64,000 bases of DNA from Zygaena filipendulae (GCA_907165275.2 OU015659.1:9156501-9220500), one strand, 5' to 3'; positions 11,955 to 22,938 are shown, numbered from the stretch's first letter. Notes: a model not told the origin generated them from the letters alone. Numbers and translations: made by a program.

Positions 11955-12040
11955 AGATCCTACCCGCCGGAATCGAACCCAGAACCTCATGATTAGAGAA
12001 GAGTCATTACTAACCCTGTGCCAATTCGGTTGGCCTATTA
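11955..12040 (-). mobile_element. tRNA-derived SINE head
   Basis: On the minus strand a B-box-like GGTTCGATTCC lies in CTGGGTTCGATTCCGGCGGG, preceded by an A-box-like TTGGCACAGGGTTAGT. The segment does not fold into a full tRNA cloverleaf, so I read it as the polymerase III promoter of a SINE whose body continues toward lower coordinates. A decayed tRNA gene is the alternative. Confidence 0.5.
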
Positions 12041-12150
12041 TTGGATACTGGTATTGGATAGGCGTTAGAGCTATCACAAATTCCTGTACACCAATCGAAT
12101 AAAATACCTACAATCGTCGTCATTAAGTTCCGTCCACACATAATATAAAA

Positions 12151-12405
12151 CTAGCTGAGCCCCGCGGTTTCACCCCCATGAGTTTAGGTAGCCTAAGTTA
12201 CTTCTTATAACATCAGCTATCTGCCAGTGAAAATCCCATTAAAATCAGCCCAGCTGTTTCAAAGATTAGCCAGAACAAACAAACAGACAGACAGACAAAC
12301 ATACAGAGACAGATAAAAAAAAATTGTTTTCTTTTTATGTAAGTACCGTATATACTTTCATATACCTACATTTGGTGAATAGCTGTAAATTTTTTTATAT
12401 GTATA
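12151..12405 (-). mobile_element. Helitron-like element, variant D
   Basis: The left end CTAGCTGAGCCCCGCGG plus TTTCACCCCC is the hairpin end. The body (TAGCCTAAGTTACTTCTTAT, CAGCTGTTTCAAAGATTAGC, a GACAGACAGACA tract) matches 23632-23945 and parts of 37860-38219. Confidence 0.65.
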
Positions 12406-12750
12406 TAGTATGTATGTAAAGATGAACGTATTTACTATGTAGGTATGTCGTTCGCACATTGATATGCACAAATTCAAATATGGACTCCAATAAAACCCTG
12501 TATCCAATAAAACTTCGTGCCTGTTAGAAATTTATTTAACAAGAACAATGTTTTGTCATGTAGGTAAGTAGGTATCACGATATTGTTTTGTCCTGCTCAC
12601 TGTGACAGTACAGTGATATATTTCGCTCTTAAGTTCGCCGTAACAATTTATGTGCCTCCCTACCTACCTACCTACGAGTTGGGAACAAATGTTGCACAAT
12701 TTGCAATTTCATTTCAAAACTAGAAAAATACACTGCACTTTATTTAGAGC

Positions 12751-12943
12751 TAGCCGGTACGTACTCACGAATTCACGTGCTATTTTTTGGAATTCTTTCA
12801 GGAACATGCGTAGGTACCGAATTTAATTCAAAACCATCCAGTAGTTTACTATGTTATGCATGTATGCACGTCGTGTACTCTGATCATGTGGTCAGATACA
12901 CAAAATATTTAAATATTTTGAAACCGCAGGGAACAGCTAGTAT
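12751..12943 (+). mobile_element. Decayed Helitron-like fragments
   Basis: GAAACCGCAGGGAACAGCTAG followed by T at 12922-12942 is a plus-strand terminus. GGAATTCTTTCAGGAACATG and CATCCAGTAGTTTACTATG upstream are body remnants. The order suggests a rearranged or composite copy. Confidence 0.4.
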
Positions 12944-12958
12944 AATTTTATTCTAATA

Positions 12959-13150
12959 CTAGCTGTGCCCCGCGGTTTCACCCGCGGTAATTTCGGAGTT
13001 CCCGCGGAAATTCCGGGATAAAAACTACCCTATGTCCTTCTCTGTACCCCTGACAACGTGCATGCTAAATTTCATCCAAATCCGTTCAGTTGTTTTTGCA
13101 GTAAAAACATCCAAACATCCACACTTTCACATTTATAATATTAGTAGGAT
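12959..13150 (-). mobile_element. Near-canonical Helitron-like element
   Basis: This is one of the best-preserved copies, about 192 bp. On the minus strand it starts ATCCTACTAATATTATAAAT, passes AATGTGAAAGTGTGGATG and CGTTGTCAGGGGTACAGAGA, then TCCGCGGGAACTCCGAAATT, and closes with the CCGCGG...CCGCGG hairpin and CACAGCTAG followed by T. Together with 31003-31155 it defines the window's reference form. Confidence 0.8.
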
Positions 13151-13199
13151 AGTAGGATGACCAGCATTTGTTTTTATATCTCGAGTTCCAGATGGTATT

Positions 13200-13316
13200 T
13201 CAAAAAAATCTAAGCATGAGTATCTAAGTTAGACCCTCAGTAATAGAACAACAAAAAAACCGCATTCAATTTGGTGCAGCAGTTTTTGCGTAGCACGAAT
13301 ATAAACATACAGACCA

Positions 13317-13353
<37 letters not shown>

Positions 13354-13500
13354 TAGACAGACAGACAGACAGACAAAAATTCTAAAAACGGTATTTTTGA
13401 CTTCTATATCATTCATAGAGTCACCTAAATTTATTTTTCTTATTTATCTCCCATGTACAGACATCGACCTGTTACAATTTTATTATTATGTATAGATACA
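13200..13500 (-). mobile_element. Helitron-like variant C/D remnant with (GACA)n tract
   Basis: TTTTTGCGTAGCACGAATAT, a pure GACA tract at about 13317-13375 and TATAGATAC at the right border correspond to the GACA-containing variants elsewhere. The open reading frame across the tract (repeated RQTD residues) is an artefact of the microsatellite. Confidence 0.45.
13317..13375. repeat. (GACA)n microsatellite
   Basis: About 14 GACA/CAGA units with a single substitution (GATA). It sits where other Helitron-like variants carry 2-5 GACA units, so it probably expanded in place. Confidence 0.85.
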
Positions 13501-13721
13501 CTGTATTACAAATACAGCATTATAAGCGTTGTGGGTAAAAGCAGCAGGTTTCCTCGGCTCAGGGTAAACAAAAAGTTATTCTACGTATAGCTGAGATTGT
13601 ACCTAAGTTCGCTATTTTATGGTTCCTTATACCTATGACATGAAAAGATTTTTTTTTGGGGAAGTTCATCGTATTTTAAATTGAAATCAATATATTACAC
13701 ATTACTAAATATCAAATAACT

Positions 13722-13800
13722 GTTTCACTCGGGTTAATTTCGGAGATCCCTTGGGACGTCTTTGTTCAATGATAAACTATGTATGTATGTATGTATGTTC
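13722..13800 (-). mobile_element. Helitron-like 3' end remnant
   Basis: GTTTCACTCGGGTTAATTTC then GGAGATCCCTTGGGA match the minus-strand copies. The rest is lost, and a (GTAT)n tract at 13780-13797 follows. Confidence 0.4.
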
Positions 13801-13940
13801 AGGTATCAGTGAAAGAATATTTAAAATCTTTTCTATGTTCCAGAAATTACAAACAACCTTACTTTAAAAACAATCATACCAACAAACTTCCACCCTTTAA
13901 TAGTAGGTACTTGTAGTAGAAAAGTCAACACAGCCTGGGC

Positions 13941-14490
13941 CAGTGGTCGGCAACCCGCGGCCCGCGAGCCGCAATGGCTCTTTGACTACTTGGCAGTGAC
14001 TTTTCCTCGAAATCTTTAGTACACGCACGGAATATTTCTTATTATCTTGCCTTGTAAGAAACGAGTAAAATTCTTTAAAACACAAAGTCTCCTACAGCAA
14101 AGTTTAAGTTTAAGAAATGGCTTTATGAATAAATTTAAATTGAGTATTTTCCGAAGTATGATAATCAAAATTCTAATTAGTCCGTCCATTAGAAAATACA
14201 AAATAATAGAAAAGTATTTTTTAGCTTTTCCCAATTCATGAAAATATACATAGATAAAGCGAATCAAAGTTTAAGGTGAGAGACTCGTGACGTCGTTATT
14301 CGCTATAAGCCCTCTACAAACTGCACTTGGTTGTCACATCGCGTGAAATTTCAAGTCAATGTACCGCTGTTATTTTTTGATTACGTAAAAAAAGAAAAAA
14401 TACGTGTTCAATTTTTTTATTAATCTACACGATGGACTAAAAACAAAATTTAGTCAAGTAGCCATTGAATGACAAGGTTGCCGGCCACTG
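13941..14490 (+). mobile_element. hAT-type non-autonomous element, complete copy B
   Basis: The ends are inverted repeats (CAGTGGTCGGCAACC at left; GGTTGCCGGCCACTG at right). Flanking 8-mers GCCTGGGC and CCCTAGGC match at 6 of 8 positions, as expected for an ageing 8-bp target duplication. The left end continues GCGGCCCGCGAGCCGC and GGCTCTTT, as in known hAT termini. There is no transposase frame in 550 bp. Partial copies lie at 641-955 and 33294-33590. Confidence 0.75.
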
Positions 14491-15518
14491 CCCTAGGCCA
14501 ACAACACGTGACTTTGCTGATATAGTATACTTTTATATAACAAACGCGTATTAAATAGCTACCGGCTAAATATTGATTCTAATACTGTTTATTTGTAGAA
14601 GTAACACTAACAATAAGAAAAAAGTCACGAAGTAACAGCTGGAATGTTGCCGAATCACTGCATGAATTGCGACTATCGTACGAGCGTACTGTATAAAACC
14701 AGAATACATACCTACCTACTTGCAGTCTAAAATTACGTATCTCCGCAAAGCAAAAACGTTGGTCTGCTGCACATTTTGAAACACATTATTATAACCTTGT
14801 TTAAACGTTTTGGTATACGCACTGCGAAGAATAACGATATTTCGTTCCTTTCGTTTTGGTTAAATAAATAAATAAAACAAAAAAAATAATTGAAAAGTAG
14901 TAAATAAGTGTTATGATCGCCTATAAAATCTTTGGTTATACATTAATGGCACTTTACATAATCAAAAAGATTGCAAGGATAGCAAACAGAAGTAATTTTA
15001 ACAGTTACCTACGTTAAATAATTATGCTCTCTACTGTGTAATAATAAAACTTTACGGAACCTTCAGATGCGAGATGGTTCGAGTGCCAACACACACTTTG
15101 TAATCTTTTTTTTTATATTTGATCTAGCAACCCTTGGTCGTAGCTTTGAATACAATAACAAAATGCTCGCGTGGGCGGAATATGAAAAGCTGAAATACAA
15201 TGACTCTCAAATACTCAAACACGCATTGATATTCAATACATAACTAATCGCCCTTTCTACGCTATTGATGTATTTATTTCGCAATCAACGGGACTATTCT
15301 TAATTTGTACGATGAATACTCAGACGAAATGATGAATATACTTCACTTACAAATTAAGAATAGAAAATAAACAGTTAAAATTTAGTATCTACTAACGATA
15401 GGTATATCGTAGATTTTTTTTGGGATGCGATCATTGACTATGAATTTCACGTGAACAGTTTCTAATAAACATTGAAGAATAAATGTAGCTGACAGTTGCT
15501 GTAGGGTCATCGCCCTCC
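14491..15518. other. AT-rich stretch, nothing recognised
   Basis: No coding or repeat signal was supported between the hAT element and the LTR pair. Confidence 0.45.
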
Positions 15519-15522
15519 TAAT

Positions 15523-15758
15523 TGTTAGCGATTCATATTTTGTATAAAGTCTAGAGGAGTGATGGCCACATCACATCCCTCTTGACAGGTGACATAAAAC
15601 GTCATGTGACGCGTATTTGGGGTGGAAGCCGTCAACGGTGAGTGAGATCGGCATTATCGTTTGTGGAATTGGCGCGAGTGCACGCACGCGCGCATTTACT
15701 TTGTGATACAGTAAATAAAACAGTTGCTTAATGTATTAATCGAGTATCATTTCTAACA
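15523..15758 (+). repeat. Left long terminal repeat
   Basis: The repeat starts TGTTAG and ends CTAACA, a 6-bp inverted pair with the TG...CA signature. It contains TTGTATAAAG near the start (TATA-like) and AATAAA at about 15714-15719 (poly-A signal), which fixes the plus orientation. By reading, all 236 bases equal those of the right copy. Confidence 0.75.
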
Positions 15759-15790
15759 GTTCAGAAGTGCGGTAAAGAAACCAAACACCC

Positions 15791-15904
15791 ATGGCCAGGA
15801 CTAAGGCGCTCCGGTGCATCACACCAGGCGCCAGGCGCAGACCGGGTAAGCGACGGTGCTGCCCTGTGCATATTCTCAAGGTGCGGCCTGACGACGAAAC
15901 ATAA
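15791..15904 (+). CDS. 37-codon open frame just inside left LTR
   Basis: ATG at 15791 opens 37 codons to TAA 15902 in a locally GC-rich leader 32 bp after the LTR. The product is Arg/Lys/Pro/Cys-rich. I do not recognise it. It begins MARTK like histone H3, but the match stops there. The sequence CTG followed by GTATGT at about 15926-15934 looks like a splice donor. It may be a remnant of an element leader or gag start. Whether it is translated is unknown. Confidence 0.25.
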   Translation: MARTKALRCITPGARRRPGKRRCCPVHILKVRPDDET

Positions 15905-17062
15905 GACCAGAAAACCAAGTTCAATCTGGTATGTACTTACCTAGTGTCTTCGTTTAATGCTGAAAGCGAGAAGATACAGCGGTATCTACTGAATATGTGA
16001 ACGCTGGATGAGTCTTTGTTTAGCATACAACACGCAACATTATGCATAGTTTAATATATTGATATACATATAACGGTATTTACAGAATACGTAAAGGCTG
16101 GTTTATTTCTTCTTTTAGTTGTCATACAAAATAAGTTTCAGACATTATATAGTTAAAATTTATATCTACCCACATAGCAGTGTTTACTGATATAAAGGTT
16201 GTAATTTTCCCTTTTCTGAAAGCCATGGTGCAAGTTTACCCACCTAGGTAGGTGTGTAAAAAAAGAAAAAAAAAGTAACTAATGTTTATCACGAAAGGTG
16301 TAACAACACCATGGACCAATTAATTAATTAGTTCAATTGATCCATGAACAACACGAAAGTTAGCTGAGTTGCATAGTTTTTCTTTTGTCTCATAGGATCT
16401 CCTATGCAAGTTAATAGTTCCCAGCTCTGATATCAAGTTAGTTAGCATGCCTACCTACTATTTGAATGAAGTATCTAATAATCATGCAAACAGACAAAGC
16501 TTCATTGAATCATTTAGTATAAATCTGTGGATGCAGTAATGTTATTTTGATTAAAGAATTATCTAATCTTACAGTCTAGTGGGTAATAATATTGTACCTA
16601 CCTGTGCTTTAGAAATAATCTCTTATGATTTTCTTATGATAAAAGACTAATATTAGTGACTACCTTCAAATAAAAAAAAAAATAGAACATCAATTTTGTG
16701 ACCGAAGTATTCACTCATAATTTATTACAGTGCCTTTCCTAAGTTTCTTGTATGAGGGGATTGCTTCTATCTGAAGTCGAGATCTAACTTTAGCTGTGGT
16801 TAACCTTAATTAGAAAAAGAAATTTGGTAATTCTTTCAACTTCAAAACTAGCCAAATTTTGAAAACGTGCAGCTACCTAAACAGCTTAGTAAAGAGTCAA
16901 TCAGTAGCAAATATCGCTTAGTGACTAGGGTTGTAACACCGTAGTAGGGGCTTGAGTTTTATCCCTAGGAGATGTAGCAAGACTTTCAAAAATAGCAGTA
17001 AAAAAAAATGAGACTAGCAAGCAAAACTAGGTAAATTCAAAAGAAAATCATCAAAGCTTTGA

Positions 17063-17110
17063 GATACTCCGCGGTTTCACCCACGTTAATTTGAGGAAAA
17101 CCCTACAAAA
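17063..17110 (-). mobile_element. Helitron-like 3' end remnant
   Basis: CTCCGCGGTTTCACCCACG then TTAATTTGAGGAAAACCC is a diverged hairpin end; the body is gone. Confidence 0.45.
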
Positions 17111-17269
17111 TATATTTATTTAGGGACGACAGTTTTGATGTGTATGGTTCTAAATCTAGAATAGAAGTCCGTCAAAACCATAATGAAAATACAAATCAGA
17201 ATATACAGTTTGAAATTTATAAAAATAATTACATTAGAATACAAAATATTATAACAGTTACAATAAGTA

Positions 17270-17492
17270 TAGGCCATAGATAAGCAATGGTGCGTTACCT
17301 AAACTGGCGAAAGTTTGAGTAAATTGTATCTTAAAATTGTAGCATTTTTTTGTAGCAATTCTTTTGTGTTTAATATTTTGATGGTATTTGAACAATGTAA
17401 TAAGGTAAACACATAATTGAAAAACATTCTATAACTCTTGATAAAGCGTCTTGTATCAATAACTTAATTGTGTTGGTTATCGTGGGCCAATT
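17270..17492 (+). mobile_element. MITE family GGACATAGATAAGCAAT, diverged copy
   Basis: The sequence matches 32831-33070 along its length: CATAGATAAGCAATGGTG at left, ATAATTGAAAAACATTCTAT and AGCGTCTTGTATCAATAACT inside, GGTTATCGTGGGCCAA at right. Its terminal repeats are damaged (most of the right-hand ATTGCTTATCT is gone), so it looks old. Confidence 0.65.
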
Positions 17493-17689
17493 GTAACATA
17501 AAGTTACCTTATAACATCAGCTATCCACCTGTAACAAATGTTTGAACTTGCTTCGGTGTACCTGCCTCAAAGATTATTCGGAGCACAAAGATTTAAAAAT
17601 CATCTTCTATTAAAACGTAATGACCATAATACATCATGCATCTGGTAGAAAGCTGTTTGACACTAACTGTGTCCGGTTTCACTTGTGCG

Positions 17690-18090
17690 AAACTCGTTTT
17701 GTAAAAAGATTCCTTTTCTTGACGCCCATTTAAATGGATTAAATCCCTTATGTTACTTCAAGCTAAGCTTGATTTACCTGCGGAAACCGCGTGGTAATCC
17801 GTTCATTAGTTTCGAAGGTTAGCGTGAACGGACACGCAGATTCTACTCTTTTATTGTGTTGCCTTTATGTTGCTTCAAGCTGAGCTTGATTTACCCGTGA
17901 AGACCGCATGGTAAGCCGTTCATTAGTTTCGAAGGTTAGCGTGAACGAACACGTAGATTCTACTCTTTTATTGTGTTGCCTTTATGTTGCTTCAAGCTAA
18001 GCTTGATTTACCTGCGAAAACCGCATGTTAATCCGTTCATTAGTTTCGAAGATTAGCATGTACGGACACGCAGATTCTAATCTAGATAAT
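17690..18090 (-). repeat. 117-bp tandem units in a Helitron-like relic
   Basis: A unit beginning TTATGTTRCTTCAAGC recurs at 17748, 17865 and 17982, exactly 117 bp apart, giving nearly three copies. Each holds CTTGATTTACC, CCGTTCATTAGTTTCGAAG, TTAGCRTG and CGCAGATTCTA. The block is preceded by a decayed hairpin end (TTTCACTTGTGCGAAA). The unit content corresponds to Helitron-like variant C. Confidence 0.75.
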
Positions 18091-18582
18091 AATTAGATTC
18101 TAATTAGTGTCGATAGATTACAAACAGACACTTCAATATTATTTAACTGCAAAAATGTAGGTAAAACAGAAAATTAATAACGCAGGAAAGTAATTTTATG
18201 GTGATTACTGAATCGATGGTTTAGTAAATCAGAGAAATAATACAATACCTAATACTAAAGAAAGGTATAGTTTAAAATTGAATAAGTACACTAAAACACG
18301 ACATAGAAGACTAAATAAGTCCCGTGAAAAAAAAAAAAATCTCTAAAATAAAGTATAAAATAGAGATACTACCAGGGTTTCTTAACCTTTATAATTCATA
18401 TGATCTGAATAGGGCGTCATCACCAATGTAGTCGTTGATTGACTAACATTCAATAAAGGTTATGATATATCCATTCGTTGTTTTAATGCATTGACCAAAC
18501 GTCAATATCGAGGTTTAGAATGTAAACTTACAATAATCGTACATGTACTAGTATAGATTATTGAAAGCCGCAGGTAGGTACC
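18091..18582. other. AT-rich stretch, nothing recognised
   Basis: Part of the LTR-flanked interior. No coding or repeat structure was found. Confidence 0.4.
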
Positions 18583-18765
18583 GAAAAACGCGTGTCGAGT
18601 TAATCTTCGTTATTTCAGTCACCTATGTATTTTGAACTCATCTATTTTGTACTCCGAGCTGGTGGTTTTGTAGATAATTAACCGTAACCATGTTTGAGTA
18701 GGGATCAGTGTAGTATTATCGTTGGCGTTTCGCCAGAATTGAAGAAAAAGAAGAAAATATTGTCA
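18583..18765. repeat. Interspersed repeat X, copy 2 (inverted)
   Basis: Reverse complement of much of 8340-8530: ACGCGTGTC, CTTCGTTATTTCAGTCAC, CATCTATTTTG and GGCGTTTCGCCAGAATTGAA occur in the same order. Confidence 0.45.
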
Positions 18766-20524
18766 TTTTATGTGCAATAAAGGATTAAATAGTAATAATA
18801 TTAATAATGATATAGTATAACTTCAGTACACCACTTAGATTCACAACGAGGATTACTTAAACCAAAAAGGACCTACATAATAGTGGATTCCCTAATAGAG
18901 TAGTCTGAACTCTCTCAGTTTTTTTTTTTAAAAAATCGCCCAGTGTTCCGTTTTCACTCAATGTGATAAAGGTATTAGAATGTTGTGTTGATGCAAAAGA
19001 TATCATGTTAGTATCACTTTGCCGAGTCGGCAATGGAAGGCACACTCTTATAAACAATTAATTTATCAATCATTATAACAGTAATTTCCAGAATAAATCC
19101 AAGTATATTCTCATAGTGACAAGAACTAACAGTAAATTGATAATATATATCGTATACTTCAATTACCCATAATATGAATATTGTGGAGGACCAAGTAGAC
19201 CCCCTGTCTAATAATCACCCTTTTAATATCCATGCTATTCTTCTTCGACTACAGCTCTGTTAGAGTATTGCGCTAAGGTGAAGAATATTTGTTTATCATG
19301 AAGAATGGTATGGTATTAGTATGGTGTTCAATAAATTACAAACAGAACGAAGAGAGTCCTAACCAATATTTAGTAAACTAGGTACCTATCCTTGAAATAT
19401 GACAAAATAAGTTATCGGCTTTAGCAATCTTCGACCATATTCCACAACTTTATAGAATATCATGGCATAGATATTAGGGATAATGTTTTAGAGAAACTAT
19501 TTAAGACAGTAAACAATACTAAAATAAATTCAAAGGACTTTGAGCTTACCCTAGTAAAACTTATCTTCGCAAAGTGTTAATTATCCAAGATAGATAGATA
19601 CACATCACACCAGTAAGTGACATTAAGATATGTTAAATAAACTGAATGAGACAAAGCCTTGTAATAATGTAATAGATAATACCAAATATAAAATATAAGA
19701 GTTGATCAGGGCTTAATTGCATCAGTATGATACCTTGTGTGTTTACGATTTACTAGCAAAATAACGTAGTTGCCCTGTTGAGCACCCTGTATCTTGTAAG
19801 GGCCTCCCTTAGTGAAAAATTTATAGACATGAACGACTACATAATCTACGATGCCTCTTTGGATAAATCATGTCACTGGATTTCGTAGAAAATCGAAAAT
19901 CGTAGTATCGTTAGATCTATCTTGACTATCAAAGATATTTTGTATAGCTGTTTTACGGCTAAAACGCATTCCGCTTAGCAGAACGCGAACATAGTCATGT
20001 TATGTAACATTAGTAGAAACTAATAGTACTTACAAAGAAGCGTAGAAAAGTAGACTTAAGCAAACGGGTAACTTTGGACCTATTTTCTTCGTAATGGTGA
20101 ATTTTAGTAAAAAGAAAATACGTCTTCATTATTCAGTCTCATAAGACACAGAGAAAATAGTATGATAACTAGCGACCATGTAGGCGGTGTAGGCGCATTA
20201 CGGTCGCAACGAAGCAATTACTCTAACTTTCCCGAAACTCCCCTTGCTGGCACCTCGAATGTATTTCCCACAATATTTCCAAAACTGAAATTTTGAAACA
20301 GTGACTGGGTAGAAAAGTAACCGAACGGCGGCGTTCTACCTACATTCATTATGCCAGTAAATGTATTTGTGCACTATGGTCTTGTGCACGGGAGTCACCC
20401 GGCGATACTAGTTTTCATCCTAAACTGAGTTGTTGCCTCTTCTATCTATTCTGTGGTAAAAGGTTTGCGGTCAGAATTTAACAACTCTGTCGAGTTATTG
20501 AATTGCAATAATAATCCCTTAATA
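18766..20524. other. AT-rich stretch, nothing recognised
   Basis: Longest unassigned part of the LTR-flanked interior. No frame beyond 66 codons and no repeat with a counterpart in the window were found. Confidence 0.4.
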
Positions 20525-20720
20525 TCTGGGTCACCGAGCTTCGCTCGTTGTGTATAGCGCCATCTGTTTTTAAGTAGAAAACAAACACTCATATTTCATT
20601 GCCTGAAAACACGGATGAAGCGACGCTTTCAAAAATGAAACCTAGCTAGATTGATTAATCGCCCCCGAAACCCCCGGCATACTAAATTTCATAAAAATTG
20701 TTGGAGCAGTAGTAACAGTA
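20525..20720 (+). repeat. Probable interspersed repeat (GTCACCGAGCTTCGCTCG)
   Basis: TGGGTCACCGAGCTTCGCTC, AGCGCCATCTGTTTTTAAGT and the C-rich GATTAATCGCCCCCGAAAC followed by GCATACTAAATTTCATAAAA resemble a repeat I associate with lepidopteran genomes. It has only this copy here, so the call rests on recall. Confidence 0.35.
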
Positions 20721-20837
20721 ATAAAATTGAAGAGTTTGTTGTGAACAGATTCTTGAAGTAGGTACTTTTCACAAGTAGAACTATTTAAGTTATTTAATTT
20801 ACTGATAGCGTAAATTGAGGCAACGAGCCAATGAACT

Positions 20838-21706
20838 GGTTTATTTATTTATTTATTTGTTTAAGTACACAAAACAGATTGTAGTCATTACGATTTTTAC
20901 TTATTGTAGTGTATTATTATATGTTCCGACCACAAACCAGAGATATGCATACCTAGAAAGACTAAAAATATCGAGCGAAGTACAAAGTAATATTTAAATT
21001 TATTTTGATATTTATGGATCTCAGAAAAATAGAACCACAATTAGCAAGTGCGACGGAGGTAGTCGTTGATATTTTTTAAGTATACCCTAAAATTACAATT
21101 AAAACGTCCACATCTGCACCTTTAGCGACGAGCTCATTATATTGGCGACACATCCGTACAACTGGATTGTAAAAAGATGTGTTGTTAGTGAATATCCGAA
21201 GTGAGAAGGTATTGGGACGTCGATAGCGATAATTGGTGTTGAAATTTAAAAGTGATAGGATGTAAGGGCTACCGATCTGGTGGTGTATTATTTTATGTAG
21301 CAGGATCTGGTCTCTACCCTTGCGACGGGTTTCTAAAGAGATCATACCGAATCTGTTCAACCTGTCCCCGTACGTCTGAAGCGATCTTGTGGAATTTTTA
21401 TACCTGAAAGTAATTAACTTTAGACAGCGTTTTTGAACTCTTTCAATTCGGTCAATGTGCACCGTGTAGTAAGGAGACCATACAACCGAGTTGTATTCGA
21501 GAGTACTTCTGACGAGGGTGCAGTAGAGATAAATGATGCTAGCGGGTCTTTTTTTAAAACCTTTGGTGGATCTGGAGATGAAGCCCAACAGACTGAGGCT
21601 TCTATTAATTACATGATCATTATGGTATCTAAATGTAAGTTTTTCGTCAAATATTATACCTAAGTCTTTAGCTAACTGGTATTGCTTTGGAATTTTTCTT
21701 GTTGTT
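20838..21706 (-). mobile_element. 5'-truncated LINE with (AATA)n tail
   Basis: Minus-strand fragment of a non-LTR retrotransposon: the C-terminal end of the reverse-transcriptase protein (21076-21705), about 215 bp of 3' UTR, and an (AATA)n tail at about 20838-20858. Loss of everything upstream of the thumb region is the usual result of incomplete target-primed reverse transcription. It lies inside the LTR-flanked segment. Confidence 0.75.
21076..21705 (-). pseudogene. LINE reverse transcriptase C-terminal fragment
   Basis: The frame is open from a stop at 21706-21708 to the stop near 21076, roughly 209 codons. Near its start it reads KDLGIIFDEKLTFRYH, the conserved segment that follows the catalytic palm of LINE reverse transcriptases. 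Further on come STLEYNSVVWSPYY and IERVQKRCLKLITFR, typical of the jockey/CR1-like C-terminal region. Endonuclease and FADD palm are absent. It shares the region's architecture with the intact LINE at 56310-59351 but is clearly another family. No start codon is expected; the fragment is dead. Confidence 0.75.
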
Positions 21707-21718
21707 TATGGTCAGACC

Positions 21719-21860
21719 ATGGAGCGAGCGTGCTGCCGATGGCTACCTGCTGACACCGCAGTGAGCGTGCTGCCTGAATGTGAAATAATAAACCCCGGAG
21801 CGAGCGTGCGTCCATCGATCAGCATTGGAGCGAGCGCGCTACCTATCGTGATGACAGGAC
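21719..21860 (+). repeat. Short GAGCGAGCGTGC-type repeats
   Basis: GGAGCGAGCGTGC or close variants occur four times (about 21720, 21760, 21798, 21825) in a GC-rich stretch that directly precedes the 68-bp array. Confidence 0.6.
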
Positions 21861-22275
21861 GTTGGAGTGGGCAAACGGCAGGTTACGACTTGGTGGTGCA
21901 AGATTGTGCTGAAAGAGTCAGACCGGGTCCCTCGGTGGGCAAACGGCAGGCTACATCTTGGTGGTGCAAGATTGTGCTGAAAGAGTCAGACCGTGTCCCT
22001 CGGTGGGCAAACGGCAGGCTACAACTTGGTGGTGCAAGAATGTGCCGAAAGAGTCAGACCGTGTCCCTCGGTGGGCAAACGGCAGGCTACAACTCGGTGG
22101 TGTAAGATTGTGCTGAAAGAGTCAGACCGTGTCCCTCGGTGGGCAAACGGTAGGCTACAATTTGATGGTGCCAGATTGGGCTTAGAGAGTTAGACCGTGT
22201 CCCTCGGTGGGCAAACGAGAGGCTCGGTGGTGTTGTGTAATATTGAATTAAATCCGATTGTGTCCCTCTGCAGGC
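21860..22275 (+). repeat. 68-bp minisatellite, about six units
   Basis: GTGGGCAAACGGCAGG or a close variant starts at 21867, 21935, 22003, 22071, 22139 and 22207, exactly 68 bp apart. Units also share TTGGTGGTGCAAGATTGTGC and AGAGTCAGACCGTGTCCCTC. The last units decay toward 22275. Because 68 is not a multiple of 3, the open frame starting ATG 21719 (128 codons) passes through all three frames of the unit without a stop. I treat this as a property of the GC-rich repeat, not evidence of a protein. Confidence 0.85.
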
Positions 22276-22938
22276 AAACAAATTTGTGAAGAGGCGAGTC
22301 TGATGTATTCACATGATGGAAGAATCTACAAATGCTTACTTTGATGATCTTAGAACAGTTTAAATCAATAAATTGTTTATGAATGTAACAACAAAATATG
22401 TTTCAGTTAAGTATTATTCTGATGTTTATTTTGTATAGATTTCGTTTTGGATTATGTTTATTTTCAAATTGATTTGTACTTTTGTACCGTTATTAATATT
22501 ACTTTATTTAAAATGAAAATTTATTATATTGATAATTTTAATTTTGCTTCCAGAAATATTTACTTGCAAATATTCTATTTTCTTTTTAGATAGATATTTT
22601 GTTTTCTTTTCTTCAAATCATGAATTAAGTCAAAAAAAATATAAAATCTTGTATTAACACATACTTTAAGGCTATTTAATGTACTTAATTAATAATGTTG
22701 ACATTTAGATATTGTCTTAGTCAACGGATAAATTTGTGTAATTTTGTTACCATTACAATGTTCCTAATAATGTTCTTCATAAAATTACTACTTATTGGAG
22801 ATGTTGTTTAAAAGAAATTAAGGTATTTGATTGTTTAGTTATAAATTTAATTCTTTGTATGGGGTCATACTTTACTGTAGAATGGCCGAGAGACATTTTT
22901 TTTAGGAATGGGGACATTCCATTAACAGAATGGCCGTC
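22276..22938. other. AT-rich stretch before right LTR
   Basis: AGAATGGCCG occurs twice (about 22881 and 22928) around GGAATGGGGACATTCC just before the right LTR. A classical polypurine tract is not obvious. No frame found. Confidence 0.4.

Noticed and set aside
11955..12040. Functional tRNA gene
   Set aside because: A- and B-box-like motifs are present but the acceptor and anticodon stems do not pair. Read as a SINE head. The same applies to 41635, 47527 and 49127.
13271..13495. Protein with repeated RQTD residues
   Set aside because: The repeated peptide is only the translation of the GACA microsatellite.
15791..15904. Histone H3 fragment (frame begins MARTK)
   Set aside because: Only the first five residues match; the rest has no H3 sequence. 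Chance is adequate.
21433..21663. Plus-strand frame over the LINE fragment
   Set aside because: Shadow of the reverse-transcriptase fragment on the minus strand.
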